A DNA stretch of 64,000 nucleotides. It comes from Nevskia ramosa DSM 11499 (GTDB taxonomy: Bacteria; Pseudomonadota; Gammaproteobacteria; Nevskiales; Nevskiaceae). The notes under the pieces were generated by a model. That model had not been told where the DNA came from. It was given only the letters and a program-made list of their open reading frames with translations, and searched no databases. This document shows, one piece after another, positions 8,906 to 18,569 of the stretch. The translations under genes and the position numbers were made by a program. Location of the stretch: positions 728,357-792,356 of the forward strand of contig NZ_ATVI01000005.1 of NCBI RefSeq assembly GCF_000420645.1, written 5' to 3'. Every line of letters starts with the position of its first letter. The first letter of the stretch is position 1.

Positions 8906-11900
8906 TCAGCTATTGCCGGCCAGACGATTCAGCGCCGCGCTCATCGTGCTTTCGGCATCGCTGAACGCCAGGCGCACACGGCCGCCGGCATCGATGAACT
9001 GCATGTCGTAGCGCACGCCGGCATCGTGGGCCGCCGGCTTCATGCGGATGGCGATGCGCAGCTTGCCGGTGACCGGATCGTTGCCGTAGCGGGCGACCTT
9101 GCCGAAGCTCGACGGCAGCGCCGTCTTGCCATGCATCACCCGGCCCCAGACCAGCGCCAGCTGCGGGCCAGTGTCGACCAGGCCGAAATCGAACAGCCAG
9201 CGAGCGCCATCGCCGGGCGCGCCAAGCATCGCCGATGGCGAGGTGGCGATGACCGTGGCATCGATGCCTTCCATCGACATGCAGGCGACTTCGGTGACCA
9301 GCTGGAACTGCGGGCCGTGGAACAGGTGATCGGCGTACATCATCGCCGTGTCCATCGGCGCGCCGCTGTTCAGCACGGCCGCCGGTTCGGCGAGCGGCGC
9401 TTCCGGCACTTGCGGCAGCAGGATCACGCTGCAGCGGTAGCTCGGGGTCTTGCGCGGCGGATCGAACAGTTCGACGGTGACCGCTTGCGAGCCGGCATCG
9501 GAATGGGTGGACGAGCGCGCGCGCAGCAACAGTGTCTTCTCACTGCTGTCGCCGTCCAGCACGATGCCGGAGAACGCGCGCAGGTCACGAATCTCGACGA
9601 CCTTCCACTCCGGCCAGCCCGCTGCTGCGAACTGCGCCATGTACTCCAGCGCGGTTGCCGCCGGCATCACCGGCTTGGCATCGAGGCGGTGATCGCCGAG
9701 ATAGGGATCGCTGTGCAGGCTGATCGTCTGCTCGAAGACCACGGCGCCACCGGCACCCATGCGCAGCGGCTGACGGATCAGCGGCAAGGCGCCGGCGTCT
9801 GCCGTTGCGGCTTCAAGCACTTCGCCGCCCAGGTCGCGATCCCAGGGACCTTCACCGGCGACCAGTTCGACATCCTTGCGCGGGCCGTAGGCTAGCTCGT
9901 CCATGAACCAGCGACGGCCGGCCGGCACCGGGATCGGCACGATGTTGCGAGCGCGGAAGGCATCGCGAACCTGCTGGCTGGCCATGCCGGCGTCCCAGGG
10001 ACCCCAGTTCACCGAGATCACCCGCACGCCGTTCCAGCGCCGGTGCAGCTGCCAGGCGAGGCGGTTCAGGGTTTCGTTGGCGGCGGCGTAGTCGGACTGG
10101 CCGGTATTGCCGAAGCGGCCGGAGACGCTGGTGAACAGTGCCAGCAACTGCAGGCCTTCAGGCCGCAGCTTGGTCGCCAGCGTCCAGGCGCTGTCGACCT
10201 TGGTGTCGTAGACGCGATCGAAGGACTCTGGCGTCTTGTCCGGAATGCGCTTGTCCTCGATCACGCCGGCGCCATGCAGCACGGCGTCGATGCGGCCGTA
10301 CTGGGTGTAGATCGCGTCGATCAGCGTGCCGAACACCGCCGGGTTGCGGACATCGCAAGTGCGGTAGTCGACGACGGCACCCTTCGCCGTCAGCCTGGCG
10401 ATGTTGCTGCGGATTTCGCGATCGGCAAGCACGGCGCGCAGTTCGCGTTCCAGCTCCACCGGCGTCGGCTTGCGGCCGGCGGCGAGCACCTGAGCCAGCA
10501 GCGTCTTCTTGAGTTCCGCTTCCTTGGCGATGCCGGCCGTGGCCGGGCTTTCGATGCCCGGCAGCGCCGTGCGGCCGAGCAGCACCAGATGCATCCCGGG
10601 CCGGACCAGTTCCTCGGCGATTTCGGCGGTAATGCCGCGAGCGCCGCCGGTGATCATCACCACCCAGTCGCCCGCCGGCGCCAGATGCGGTGCGAACGGA
10701 TGATCGGATACCGCTTCCGGCGCATGCGTGTAGCCGTAGCGCTGGCCTTCGGCGTAACCGATTTCGGTGCGCACTTCATCGACCGCCAACTCATCGATCA
10801 AGGCATCGACGATGGCATCCGCCGTCGCTTCGGTTTCGAAGTCGACGAGGCGGGCGCGCAGTGTCGGAATCTCCTGCGTCGCGCAGTTGAACAGGCCGAC
10901 GGCAGCACCCGCCTGCGGCAAGCTGCTGCCTTCGGATTCACGGCCGAGACTGCCGCCGAAACGGCTGGCGGCCAGTGCGACCGATGGCCCCGAAGCGAGA
11001 TCGCTCATGGTCTGCTGCAGCAGCCAGAACAGCGCCTTCGCCTGCAGCGCGCTCTGCTGCTTCCAGCTTGCGAGATCGTCTGCAGCAACCGCGTTCAGCG
11101 TAGCCAGATGCACGAAGCCGGTGACCTTGCCGTGCTGCTTGCGCAGACCGTCCAGCGTCTTCGCAAGCGCGGCCGGCTCGATCGCATCGCTGGCCGCGAT
11201 CACGGCGGCCTTGCCGCCCGCCTTGTCGATGCGCTTGGCAAGCTTGGCAGCGATGCCTTCGCCGTCTGCCGTCAACAGATACAGGCCGGCAATGGCATGG
11301 CGCTGCCTCGACAGCGGCACGCGCCGGGCACGTGGCACATAGCGTGGAATCGTTTCGCTGACCGCGGTGAACTGCACCACAGCGCTGACTGCAGCAACTG
11401 CAGGCGCTGCAGCAGCCACGGCCGGCGCCAGCGTGCCGACGGCATCGAGGATCGCGTTCAGCGAACGGGCGCGGGTGAAGCGCTCCATGCCGGCCTGCAT
11501 GGCATCGGCCTGAGCCGCCGGCAAGGCCTTCTGCATCGCGCCGAGAATTTCCACGCGCTTGATCGAATCGATGCCGAGTTCGGCTTCCAGATCCTGATCG
11601 AGGCCGAGCATGTCGGTGGGGTAGCCGGTGCGGTCGGCAACGATGTCGAGCAGCAGCGCAGTGAGGCTGCCGCGGTCGATCGTGGCGACAGGCGCTGCTG
11701 CGCTCGCTACAGGTGCTGCAACGGCCTGAGCCGCAACAGCTGGCGCGGCTGGCGACAGGCTGGCCGCCGCATCGAGGATCGTGTTCAGCGTACGGGCGCG
11801 GGTGAAGCGCTCCATGCCGCTCTGCATCGCCTCTGCCTGCACCGGCGGCAAAGCCTTCTGCAGCGCACCGAGGATTTCCACGCGCTTGATCGAATCGATG

Positions 11901-14900
11901 CCGAGTTCGGCTTCCAGGTCCTGATCGAGGCCGAGCATGTCGGTGGGATAACCGGTGCGGTCGGCAACGATGTCCAGCAACTGCGCTTGCATTGCGGCGC
12001 GATCAAGACCTGCGACGGCAACCGCTACGGGTGGTGCAACCGCGACGGCTGCGGCCACTGGAGCGGCAGTCGCAGCCGGTGCCAGAGAGGCTGCCGCATC
12101 GAGAATGGCGCTCAAGCTACGGGCGCGAGTGAAGCGCTCCATACCGGCCTGCATCGCATCGCCGATCGCTGCCGGCAGTGCTTTCTGCAGCGCACCGAGA
12201 ATCTCCACGCGCTTGATCGAATCGATGCCGAGTTCGGCTTCCAGATCCTGATCGAGGCCGAGCATGTCGGTGGGATAACCGGTGCGATCGGCAACGATGT
12301 CGAGCAGCAGCTTCTGGGCGGCGGCACGGTCGAAGGACGCTGCGACTGGCGCTGTCGGAACGGCTGCTGGCAAGACCGCCGGTGCGCTGACAGCAGCCAC
12401 CGCAGCCGAAGCCGGGATGATCGCCATCGCGGCGCCCAGAATCGCGTTCAGCGAGCGGGCGCGGGTGAAGCGCTCCATGCCGGCCTGCATCGCGTCGCCG
12501 GCAGCGGCCGGCAAGGCTTTCTGCAATGCGCCGAGGATTTCCACGCGCTTGATCGAATCAATGCCAAGTTCGGCTTCCAGATCCTGATCGAGGCCGAGCA
12601 TGTCAGTCGGATAACCGGTGCGATCGGCAACGATGTCGAGCAGGATCTTTTCGACCTGCGCCTGATCGATCGCCGGCGCGGTGTTGGCTACCAACGGAAC
12701 TGCAACGCTGGCGGTGGCGGGCGCAACGACATTGGCCGAAACGCCGAGCCTGGCCAGATCGGCCTTGGCGGTATCGAGAATCGCGGTCAGCGTGCGGGCG
12801 CGGGTGTAGCGCTCCATGCCGGCCTGCATCGCGTCACCGGCGGCGGCCGGCAGCTTTTTCTGGAAGGCGCCGAGAATCTCGACCCGCTTGATCGAATCGA
12901 TACCGAGTTCGGCTTCCAGATCCTGATCGAGGCCGAGCATGTCCTGCGGATAACCGGTGCGATCGGCAACGATTTCGAGCAGCGCCGCGGTCGGGTCGAA
13001 GCTGACTGCGATGGCTGCCGGTGCCGCCACAACGACGGCTTTCGGCGCTTCTGCCTTGGCAGCTGCAACGACTGGCGCGGGTCTTGGCGCTGGCGCGACA
13101 ACGGCCGCAACCGGTGCCGCGATCGGCATGACCGGCAGCGTCGGCAAGCTTGAAGGCGCAGCAGCGCTGCCGCCGCTGAGGAACTGCGACACGACGCGCT
13201 CCTGCAACTGCAGGAACTGACGCATCGTCTGCTGATAGGCCGCGAGCGCTTCGGCGCCCAGCGCTGGGCTGACGGAAGACGCAGTGGCAGCCGGGATCAT
13301 CGCGGCAGTCGGTGCGGCGGCAGAGGCGGGCGCCTGGATCGTGACGGTACGCTCGATCTTCAGCTTGGCCTGCATTGCCGCGAGCGAAGCGGCGTCGTAA
13401 GCCGGCAGCTTGCCGGTGCGGAACGAGGTGTCGGACTGCTCGCGGGCGCAACCGCCGCTGATCATCCAGGCGTGCTTCGGGATCGCTTCCGGCTTGATCA
13501 GATCCGCAAGCTTGGCGATATCCAGCAGTTGCGGATCGCGGTTGTCGAACAAGCGGCTCAGTGCCACCGGCACGCCGGCGACGACCAGTTCGGCCAGGCC
13601 CAGCAGCAGACCGCGGATGCCGCCGCCGTTGCCGTCGAGCGAGACACAGACGGCGTCCTTGCCAGCAAGCGTGGCCTTGGCCATGTTCGCGCAAGTGCCT
13701 TTCGGACCAAGCTCGGCGAATGCGCGCACGCCCGCTGCGTACATCGCCTCGATTTCGGCGACGAATTCGACGCTGTTCAGCAGATGGCCGTCGAGCGTTT
13801 TCTTGATACTCGCGACATCGGACGGATAAGGCTTGGCAGTGGTGTTCGAGTAGACGGTGATACGCGGAACGCTGATCGCACTGGCGGCGATCGCGGCCGA
13901 CAAGCCGGTCTGCGCCGCGGCCACGAGCTCGGTATGGAAGGCGCCCGACACGGCGAGGCGAGTGACCCGCGCGCCGCCGGCTTCAAGCGCCTTCGCGGCC
14001 AGCTCGACACCGGCTGCCGGGCCGGAAATCACCGCCTGTTCCGGCGCGTTGTGGTTGGCGATCTTGACGCCCTTGATGCCGGCAATTGCAGCAGCAACGG
14101 TTTCGCGCCTGGCCTGAACGGCCGCCATAGCGCCCTTTTCGCTGGTTTCGGAGGCATCGGCCATGCAGCGACCGCGCACTGCCGACAGCTTCAGGAAATC
14201 GGTTGCCGACATCGCACCCGCGGCATGTAGCGCGGCGTACTCGCCATAGCTGTGACCGGCTGCGGCGACGGCCGTCAGGCCCAGGCGCTCGGCCAGACGG
14301 GTGTAGCCCAGCGACAGCGTGCCGATCGCAGGTTGCACGACGCGGGTATTGGTCAGCGCCTTGCTCTGAGCCACTTCGGCATCGGCATCGAACGCCGCTG
14401 GCGGCATGATCGTCCGCGACAGCAGTGCGGGGAATTCGGCGCGCAGAGTCGCATCGGCGAACTCCAGCGCAGCGCGCAGTTCCTCGACATACAGCGCCGT
14501 CTCGCGGCCCATGTTGACGGACTGCGAGCCCTGGCCCGGAAACAGGAAGCCTAGCTGCGGCGCCGTCGTCGGCACGCTCTTGCTGAAGCGCACCGATTGC
14601 GGCAGCGGCTTGCCGTTGCCGGCGAGGCTGGCGATGCTGGCTTCGAGATCGGCGAGCAGGCTGGTGAAGTCCTTGGCGACCAGCGCCAGACACAGCGGCG
14701 AGCCGGCACGCGCTTCAGCCTGCTTGGCCAGCGAGTAGGCGAGGTCGCGGAACTTGACGTTGCTGCCAACGCGGAGTGCCGCGACAAAGCGGCCGAGATC
14801 GCCGGCCAGCTGAGCCTCGTCCCTGGCGCGGAACACGAACAGTTCCTGTGGCCAGCGCGTAGCTCCGGCCGGCGATGCGGAGATGAAATTTCCTGCGTAC

Positions 14901-17900
14901 TCCTCGAGCACTGCATGGAAATTGGTGCCGCCGAAACCAAAGGCCGACACGCCGCCACGGCGCGGATGATCCGGATGGGCGATCCACGGCCGCGCGTCCT
15001 TCAGCAGATAAACCGGGGCGTTCGGATCGGCAATGATGTCGATCGGTTTGTCGACGCCGTAATGCGCCGGCAGGGTGCGGTGATACAGCGACATCGCCAC
15101 CTTGATCAAGCCGGAAACGCCGGCGCTGGCCTTGGTGTGGCCGAGCAGGGTCTTGACCGAGCTGATCGCGACCGTTTTCGGCGCAGCACCTTCGGCCGCC
15201 AGCGATTCGGTGATCGTGCGCGCTTCGGCGCGATCGCCAACCGGCGTGCCAGTGCCATGCGCTTCGGCCATGCCGAGCGTCGCCGGCGAAAAACCGGCGC
15301 GGGCATAGGCGCGTTTCAGCGCCAGCTTCTGGCCTTCCGGACGCGGTGCGGTGAGGCCGAGGGCACGGCCATCACTGGAACCGGCGACCGACTTGATCAC
15401 CGCATAGATGCGGTCGCCCGCGGCCTCGGCATCGGCGAGGCGCTTGAGCACGATCACCGCCAGGCCTTCGCTGATCGCGATGCCATCGGCGTTGGTATCG
15501 AAGGTTTTCGGCTTGCCGTTCGGCGACAGCGCCTGGGTCTTCGAAAAGCACAGGAAGCCGAACGGGCTCTGCACGGTGTCGATGCCGCCGGCGATGGCGA
15601 CGCTGGTGCGGCCGGCTTCAAGCTCGTTGACGGCGATCGAGATCGCGGCCAGCGAGGACGCGCAGGCGGCGTCGATGGTGAAGTTCAGGCCACCGAAATC
15701 CATGCGGTTGGTGACCCGGCCCGCGGCCACGTTCAGCAGGGTGCCGGCGAACGATTCTTCGGTCCATTCCGGCAGGCGTTCCCAGACCGTCTTGTCGTCG
15801 ATGTCGACGAAGCGGGGCAGTTCGGCACGCACCGCGTACTGGGTGCCGAGATCGCCGAGACCACCACCGGCACCGAGGATGACGCTGGTGTTCTCGCGAT
15901 CGAAATCACCATCGCTCATGCCGGCATCGGCGAGGGCACGACGGGTGACTTCGAGCGTCAGCAGCTGCATCGGGTCGATCGACTTCATCGACTTCGGCGG
16001 AATGCCGTAGGAAATCGGATCGAAGGCCACTTCGTCGAGGAAGCCGCCCCAGCGCGAATAGACCTTGTCGCGGGCCTTGCGGTCGGCGTCGAAGTACATC
16101 TTCCAGTCCCAGCGATCCTTCGGCACTTCGCCGATCACGCAGACCTGGTCGACAATGTTTTCCCAGTATTTCTCGGCGTTGGTCGCCTTCGGCAGCAAGG
16201 TGCCGACGCCGACGATGGCGATGTCGGAAGGCTTGGCTTCCTGCTTGCGCGTCGCCTTGCCAGCAACCACGGCCCGCAGCATCGCCATGCCGCCTTCGGT
16301 GACTTCGCGGTGCAGTGCATCAAGGGTGACGACGCTGTCGCGAAGCGTGGCGACCTGGCCGATCATGAACATGCCGTCCTTGTACTGGTCGGCTTCGCTC
16401 ACCTCGACGATCTGGCCGCTGGCATCGCGATTCAGGCCTTTCGAGGCCACGCGCATGCGGCCCATGTTCATGTCTTCGAGGCGGTCGCGCAGTTCATCGG
16501 CGCCGACGCCTTCGCGCAGCAGTTCCTTGCGCGCATCGCGGAATTCACGGAAGAACGGCGTATCGACGCAGCGCGTCGAATGGCCGGGGCCGGTCTCGAA
16601 ATTGACGGTCTTGTCGCAGCTGATCGCTGCGTCGCGGAAGCCCTTGACCACGGCACCGCTGTCGACGATTTCCTGGGTGAACAGGTAAGCGGTGCCCATG
16701 ATGCAGCCGACATTCATGCCGCGCGCCGCGAGCGGTGCGGCGAGGGCGGCGAGCATCGCGCCCGAGGCCGCGTTGTGGATGCCGCCGGCAAATAGGATGT
16801 GATAACCAGACTCGCTGCCCGGTTTCACGTCGGCAAGCAGCACTTCGATCATCTGCTCCCAGAGCGGGAAGCTGGCCAGCGGGCCGATGTGGCCACCACA
16901 TTCGCGGCCTTCGAACACGAAGCGCTTGGCGCCCTGCTCGATGTACATCCGCAGCAGCGCAGGCGCTGGTGCGTGGATGTAAGTCGGGATGCCTTCTTTC
17001 TCGAAGTGCGCGGCCTGGTCAGGACGGCCACCGGCAATCAGCGCGTAGGTCGGCTTGCACTGCCAGACCGCGGCGATCTGCTCTTCACGCAAGCTGTGCG
17101 GCACGAAGCCGAGCAGGCCCACGCCCCAGGGCAGCTCGCTGCCATCGGCCTGGGTCATGCGCGCCTTGGTCTGCTGGAGCATCTCCAGAATCTGAGGGCC
17201 GCGATAAAGCGCCAAGGCCAAGAACGGCAAGGCGCCGTTCTTCGACACCTGGTAGGCGAATTCGGGCGAATCCGAAACGCGGGTCATCGGCCCCTGGGCG
17301 ATCGGGAACGCTGTGCCGTGCGACTTGGCCAGGGCGCCGCCCGGTGCCATGAAACCGGTCGTGACAGCGGATTCGACGTGCTTGAGGCTGGCCTTGCGCA
17401 CGGCCTGAATGAAGCGGCCGACGTTCCGATACTGGCTGCGATAGGTCGCTGCGAGGCCGATGCCCTGGCCGATCGGCATGAACTGCTCGCCTCCGTTCCA
17501 GCCCAGGTTCTGGCTCAACTTCACGCGCCAGTCGGCGAGCGACAGGTCGCCCGATTCGACGCGATTGTTGTCGTCTTCTGCCGCCTTCAGCGCTGGAGTG
17601 CCTGGTCGGCTGTAGACGCGGCAGGGCAGATCAACCAATTCGCCGAATAGCCGGGTCTCGGCGCCGTTCAGGCGCACAAGCTCGTTCTGCAATGTTTCCG
17701 GCAACGGCGATTCGGCGAGCAGCAGCAGCTGATCTTCGAAGATCACGCCGGCTGCGCCCATCGCCCGCAAGGCTGCGGCGCTGTGCACGCCGATGCCGCC
17801 CTGAATGTAGATCGGAAGAGTATTGGTTTCGGCAGTCTTGCCGAGCAGCTTCTGGGCAAGGATGTAGCTGGTATCGGCGCCGACCCAGCCGCCCGCTTCG

Positions 17901-18304
17901 TGACCCTTGGCAATCACGCCGTGATGCGCGAACGGGAACAGGCCGATGTGGGCCACATCGATGACTTCGACGAGCACTCGATGCTGGCCGCCCGGTGCGA
18001 GTGCGGCGGCGATCTGGGCCTGCTGCGCCGGCGTGCCGGTCAGGATCAGACTTAGGCCGCGATCGCCGGCTTCTTCGATCAATCGGCCGGCAAGCGGCAG
18101 ATGCGCGATGTCCGTGCGCAGGCCGATACGGCCATCGGTTGCCGACAGCAGACGGGAAAAGGCACTGGCAGCGCGGAGATCATCCCGGCTGAATTCAAGA
18201 TCGAGGACACCGGTGCCGCCGGCTCGCGCCGTCGCGGCTGCGATTCCGGGGTGGGCTGAGTCAGCCGGGGCTATGGCGAATACATCGAAACTGTCGTGAA
18301 GCAC
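8906..18304 (-). CDS. Giant iterative synthase: PfaD-like barrels-KS-AT-ACP x5-KR-DH
   Basis: 3132 residues starting at GTG 18304, preceded by a GGGAG ribosome binding site. Domain order: two nitronate-monooxygenase/PfaD-like TIM-barrel modules (about 1-235 with GHEAGGW near 135, and 285-620 with GRECGGHIG near 466); ketosynthase (about 690-1150, Cys881 in DAACASS, EAHGTGT, SVKTLLGHT); acyltransferase (about 1250-1560, GQGSQ, Ser1352 in GHSYGE); five ACPs with phosphopantetheine serines 1804, 1917, 2029, 2138 and 2247; ketoreductase (TGGARGI near 2550, Tyr about 2739 in QSDYAAAN); and a dehydratase hotdog (GDHRLD near 2870, later DTGPQ). With the KS-AT-DH partner encoded next, every step of chain elongation and full reduction is present. 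No thioesterase is seen. Multiple tandem ACPs and a PfaD-type reductase are hallmarks of secondary lipid (PUFA-like) synthases. Product unknown. Confidence 0.9.
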   Translation of the reverse strand: MLHDSFDVFAIAPADSAHPGIAAATARAGGTGVLDLEFSRDDLRAASAFSRLLSATDGRIGLRTDIAHLPLAGRLIEEAGDRGLSLILTGTPAQQAQIAAALAPGGQHRVLVEVIDVAHIGLFPFAHHGVIAKGHEAGGWVGADTSYILAQKLLGKTAETNTLPIYIQGGIGVHSAAALRAMGAAGVIFEDQLLLLAESPLPETLQNELVRLNGAETRLFGELVDLPCRVYSRPGTPALKAAEDDNNRVESGDLSLADWRVKLSQNLGWNGGEQFMPIGQGIGLAATYRSQYRNVGRFIQAVRKASLKHVESAVTTGFMAPGGALAKSHGTAFPIAQGPMTRVSDSPEFAYQVSKNGALPFLALALYRGPQILEMLQQTKARMTQADGSELPWGVGLLGFVPHSLREEQIAAVWQCKPTYALIAGGRPDQAAHFEKEGIPTYIHAPAPALLRMYIEQGAKRFVFEGRECGGHIGPLASFPLWEQMIEVLLADVKPGSESGYHILFAGGIHNAASGAMLAALAAPLAARGMNVGCIMGTAYLFTQEIVDSGAVVKGFRDAAISCDKTVNFETGPGHSTRCVDTPFFREFRDARKELLREGVGADELRDRLEDMNMGRMRVASKGLNRDASGQIVEVSEADQYKDGMFMIGQVATLRDSVVTLDALHREVTEGGMAMLRAVVAGKATRKQEAKPSDIAIVGVGTLLPKATNAEKYWENIVDQVCVIGEVPKDRWDWKMYFDADRKARDKVYSRWGGFLDEVAFDPISYGIPPKSMKSIDPMQLLTLEVTRRALADAGMSDGDFDRENTSVILGAGGGLGDLGTQYAVRAELPRFVDIDDKTVWERLPEWTEESFAGTLLNVAAGRVTNRMDFGGLNFTIDAACASSLAAISIAVNELEAGRTSVAIAGGIDTVQSPFGFLCFSKTQALSPNGKPKTFDTNADGIAISEGLAVIVLKRLADAEAAGDRIYAVIKSVAGSSDGRALGLTAPRPEGQKLALKRAYARAGFSPATLGMAEAHGTGTPVGDRAEARTITESLAAEGAAPKTVAISSVKTLLGHTKASAGVSGLIKVAMSLYHRTLPAHYGVDKPIDIIADPNAPVYLLKDARPWIAHPDHPRRGGVSAFGFGGTNFHAVLEEYAGNFISASPAGATRWPQELFVFRARDEAQLAGDLGRFVAALRVGSNVKFRDLAYSLAKQAEARAGSPLCLALVAKDFTSLLADLEASIASLAGNGKPLPQSVRFSKSVPTTAPQLGFLFPGQGSQSVNMGRETALYVEELRAALEFADATLRAEFPALLSRTIMPPAAFDADAEVAQSKALTNTRVVQPAIGTLSLGYTRLAERLGLTAVAAAGHSYGEYAALHAAGAMSATDFLKLSAVRGRCMADASETSEKGAMAAVQARRETVAAAIAGIKGVKIANHNAPEQAVISGPAAGVELAAKALEAGGARVTRLAVSGAFHTELVAAAQTGLSAAIAASAISVPRITVYSNTTAKPYPSDVASIKKTLDGHLLNSVEFVAEIEAMYAAGVRAFAELGPKGTCANMAKATLAGKDAVCVSLDGNGGGIRGLLLGLAELVVAGVPVALSRLFDNRDPQLLDIAKLADLIKPEAIPKHAWMISGGCAREQSDTSFRTGKLPAYDAASLAAMQAKLKIERTVTIQAPASAAAPTAAMIPAATASSVSPALGAEALAAYQQTMRQFLQLQERVVSQFLSGGSAAAPSSLPTLPVMPIAAPVAAVVAPAPRPAPVVAAAKAEAPKAVVVAAPAAIAVSFDPTAALLEIVADRTGYPQDMLGLDQDLEAELGIDSIKRVEILGAFQKKLPAAAGDAMQAGMERYTRARTLTAILDTAKADLARLGVSANVVAPATASVAVPLVANTAPAIDQAQVEKILLDIVADRTGYPTDMLGLDQDLEAELGIDSIKRVEILGALQKALPAAAGDAMQAGMERFTRARSLNAILGAAMAIIPASAAVAAVSAPAVLPAAVPTAPVAASFDRAAAQKLLLDIVADRTGYPTDMLGLDQDLEAELGIDSIKRVEILGALQKALPAAIGDAMQAGMERFTRARSLSAILDAAASLAPAATAAPVAAAVAVAPPVAVAVAGLDRAAMQAQLLDIVADRTGYPTDMLGLDQDLEAELGIDSIKRVEILGALQKALPPVQAEAMQSGMERFTRARTLNTILDAAASLSPAAPAVAAQAVAAPVASAAAPVATIDRGSLTALLLDIVADRTGYPTDMLGLDQDLEAELGIDSIKRVEILGAMQKALPAAQADAMQAGMERFTRARSLNAILDAVGTLAPAVAAAAPAVAAVSAVVQFTAVSETIPRYVPRARRVPLSRQRHAIAGLYLLTADGEGIAAKLAKRIDKAGGKAAVIAASDAIEPAALAKTLDGLRKQHGKVTGFVHLATLNAVAADDLASWKQQSALQAKALFWLLQQTMSDLASGPSVALAASRFGGSLGRESEGSSLPQAGAAVGLFNCATQEIPTLRARLVDFETEATADAIVDALIDELAVDEVRTEIGYAEGQRYGYTHAPEAVSDHPFAPHLAPAGDWVVMITGGARGITAEIAEELVRPGMHLVLLGRTALPGIESPATAGIAKEAELKKTLLAQVLAAGRKPTPVELERELRAVLADREIRSNIARLTAKGAVVDYRTCDVRNPAVFGTLIDAIYTQYGRIDAVLHGAGVIEDKRIPDKTPESFDRVYDTKVDSAWTLATKLRPEGLQLLALFTSVSGRFGNTGQSDYAAANETLNRLAWQLHRRWNGVRVISVNWGPWDAGMASQQVRDAFRARNIVPIPVPAGRRWFMDELAYGPRKDVELVAGEGPWDRDLGGEVLEAATADAGALPLIRQPLRMGAGGAVVFEQTISLHSDPYLGDHRLDAKPVMPAATALEYMAQFAAAGWPEWKVVEIRDLRAFSGIVLDGDSSEKTLLLRARSSTHSDAGSQAVTVELFDPPRKTPSYRCSVILLPQVPEAPLAEPAAVLNSGAPMDTAMMYADHLFHGPQFQLVTEVACMSMEGIDATVIATSPSAMLGAPGDGARWLFDFGLVDTGPQLALVWGRVMHGKTALPSSFGKVARYGNDPVTGKLRIAIRMKPAAHDAGVRYDMQFIDAGGRVRLAFSDAESTMSAALNRLAGNS
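11437..12985 (-). repeat. Five tandem ACP-coding repeats inside the giant synthase
   Basis: Five near-identical units each encode a carrier domain with the core LGIDSIKRVEILGA. The serine codons lie at 12893-12895, 12554-12556, 12218-12220, 11891-11893 and 11564-11566, giving spacings of 113, 112, 109 and 109 codons. The first unit (N-terminal) is the most diverged, with AFQKKL and RYTRART where the others have QKAL and RFTRAR; the other four differ mainly in their Ala/Pro-rich linkers. All five keep the serine, so all can be loaded. The uniform spacing makes the tract prone to copy-number change by recombination and to collapse in short-read assemblies. Confidence 0.9.
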
Positions 18305-18569
18305 TGCCGCTCTCCCTGTTCATTGACGCGGCCACATGACCTTGAATCCCGCCCGACCCTCAACTTCTCGCGGCGCGTGCCGATACCCCGTCCGAAGACG
18401 GCGGTACCGTTCTGACACGCTCTTGCTGACTATCCCGAGTCGGCAGATGCACGCCAGCGGCCGCAGCACCCCGGTCGTTGTCGCAAGGTGCCCGTGTTCA
18501 ATACTTCCCTGTCAGCGCGACGGTTCAAACCTGCCGTCGCTTGGTCCTCATACTGCGATGAGCGGCTGA
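18305..18569. other. Non-coding gap upstream of the giant synthase gene
   Basis: These 265 bases separate the sulfatase-fold gene from the synthase, both on the minus strand. A perfect 7-bp stem (GCGACGG 18517-18523 with CCGTCGC 18534-18540) lies about 30 bases after the sulfatase-fold stop codon but has no U run behind it. I see the GGGAG ribosome binding site of the synthase but no convincing promoter, so I cannot say whether the synthase is transcribed separately. Confidence 0.5.

Noticed and set aside
7128-9011. 627-codon plus-strand open frame opposite the KS-AT-DH synthase
   Set aside because: Its composition is the Ala/Arg/His pattern expected of a complementary high-GC frame, and it spans the junction of two real genes.
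11437-12985. CRISPR-like regular repeats
   Set aside because: The ~330-base period corresponds to conserved ACP domains in one reading frame, not short repeats with unique spacers.
10043-13153. 1036-codon plus-strand open frame opposite the ACP array
   Set aside because: It mirrors the tandem ACP repeats and high GC codon usage of the minus-strand synthase; its translation is Arg/His-rich, repetitive and matches no family.
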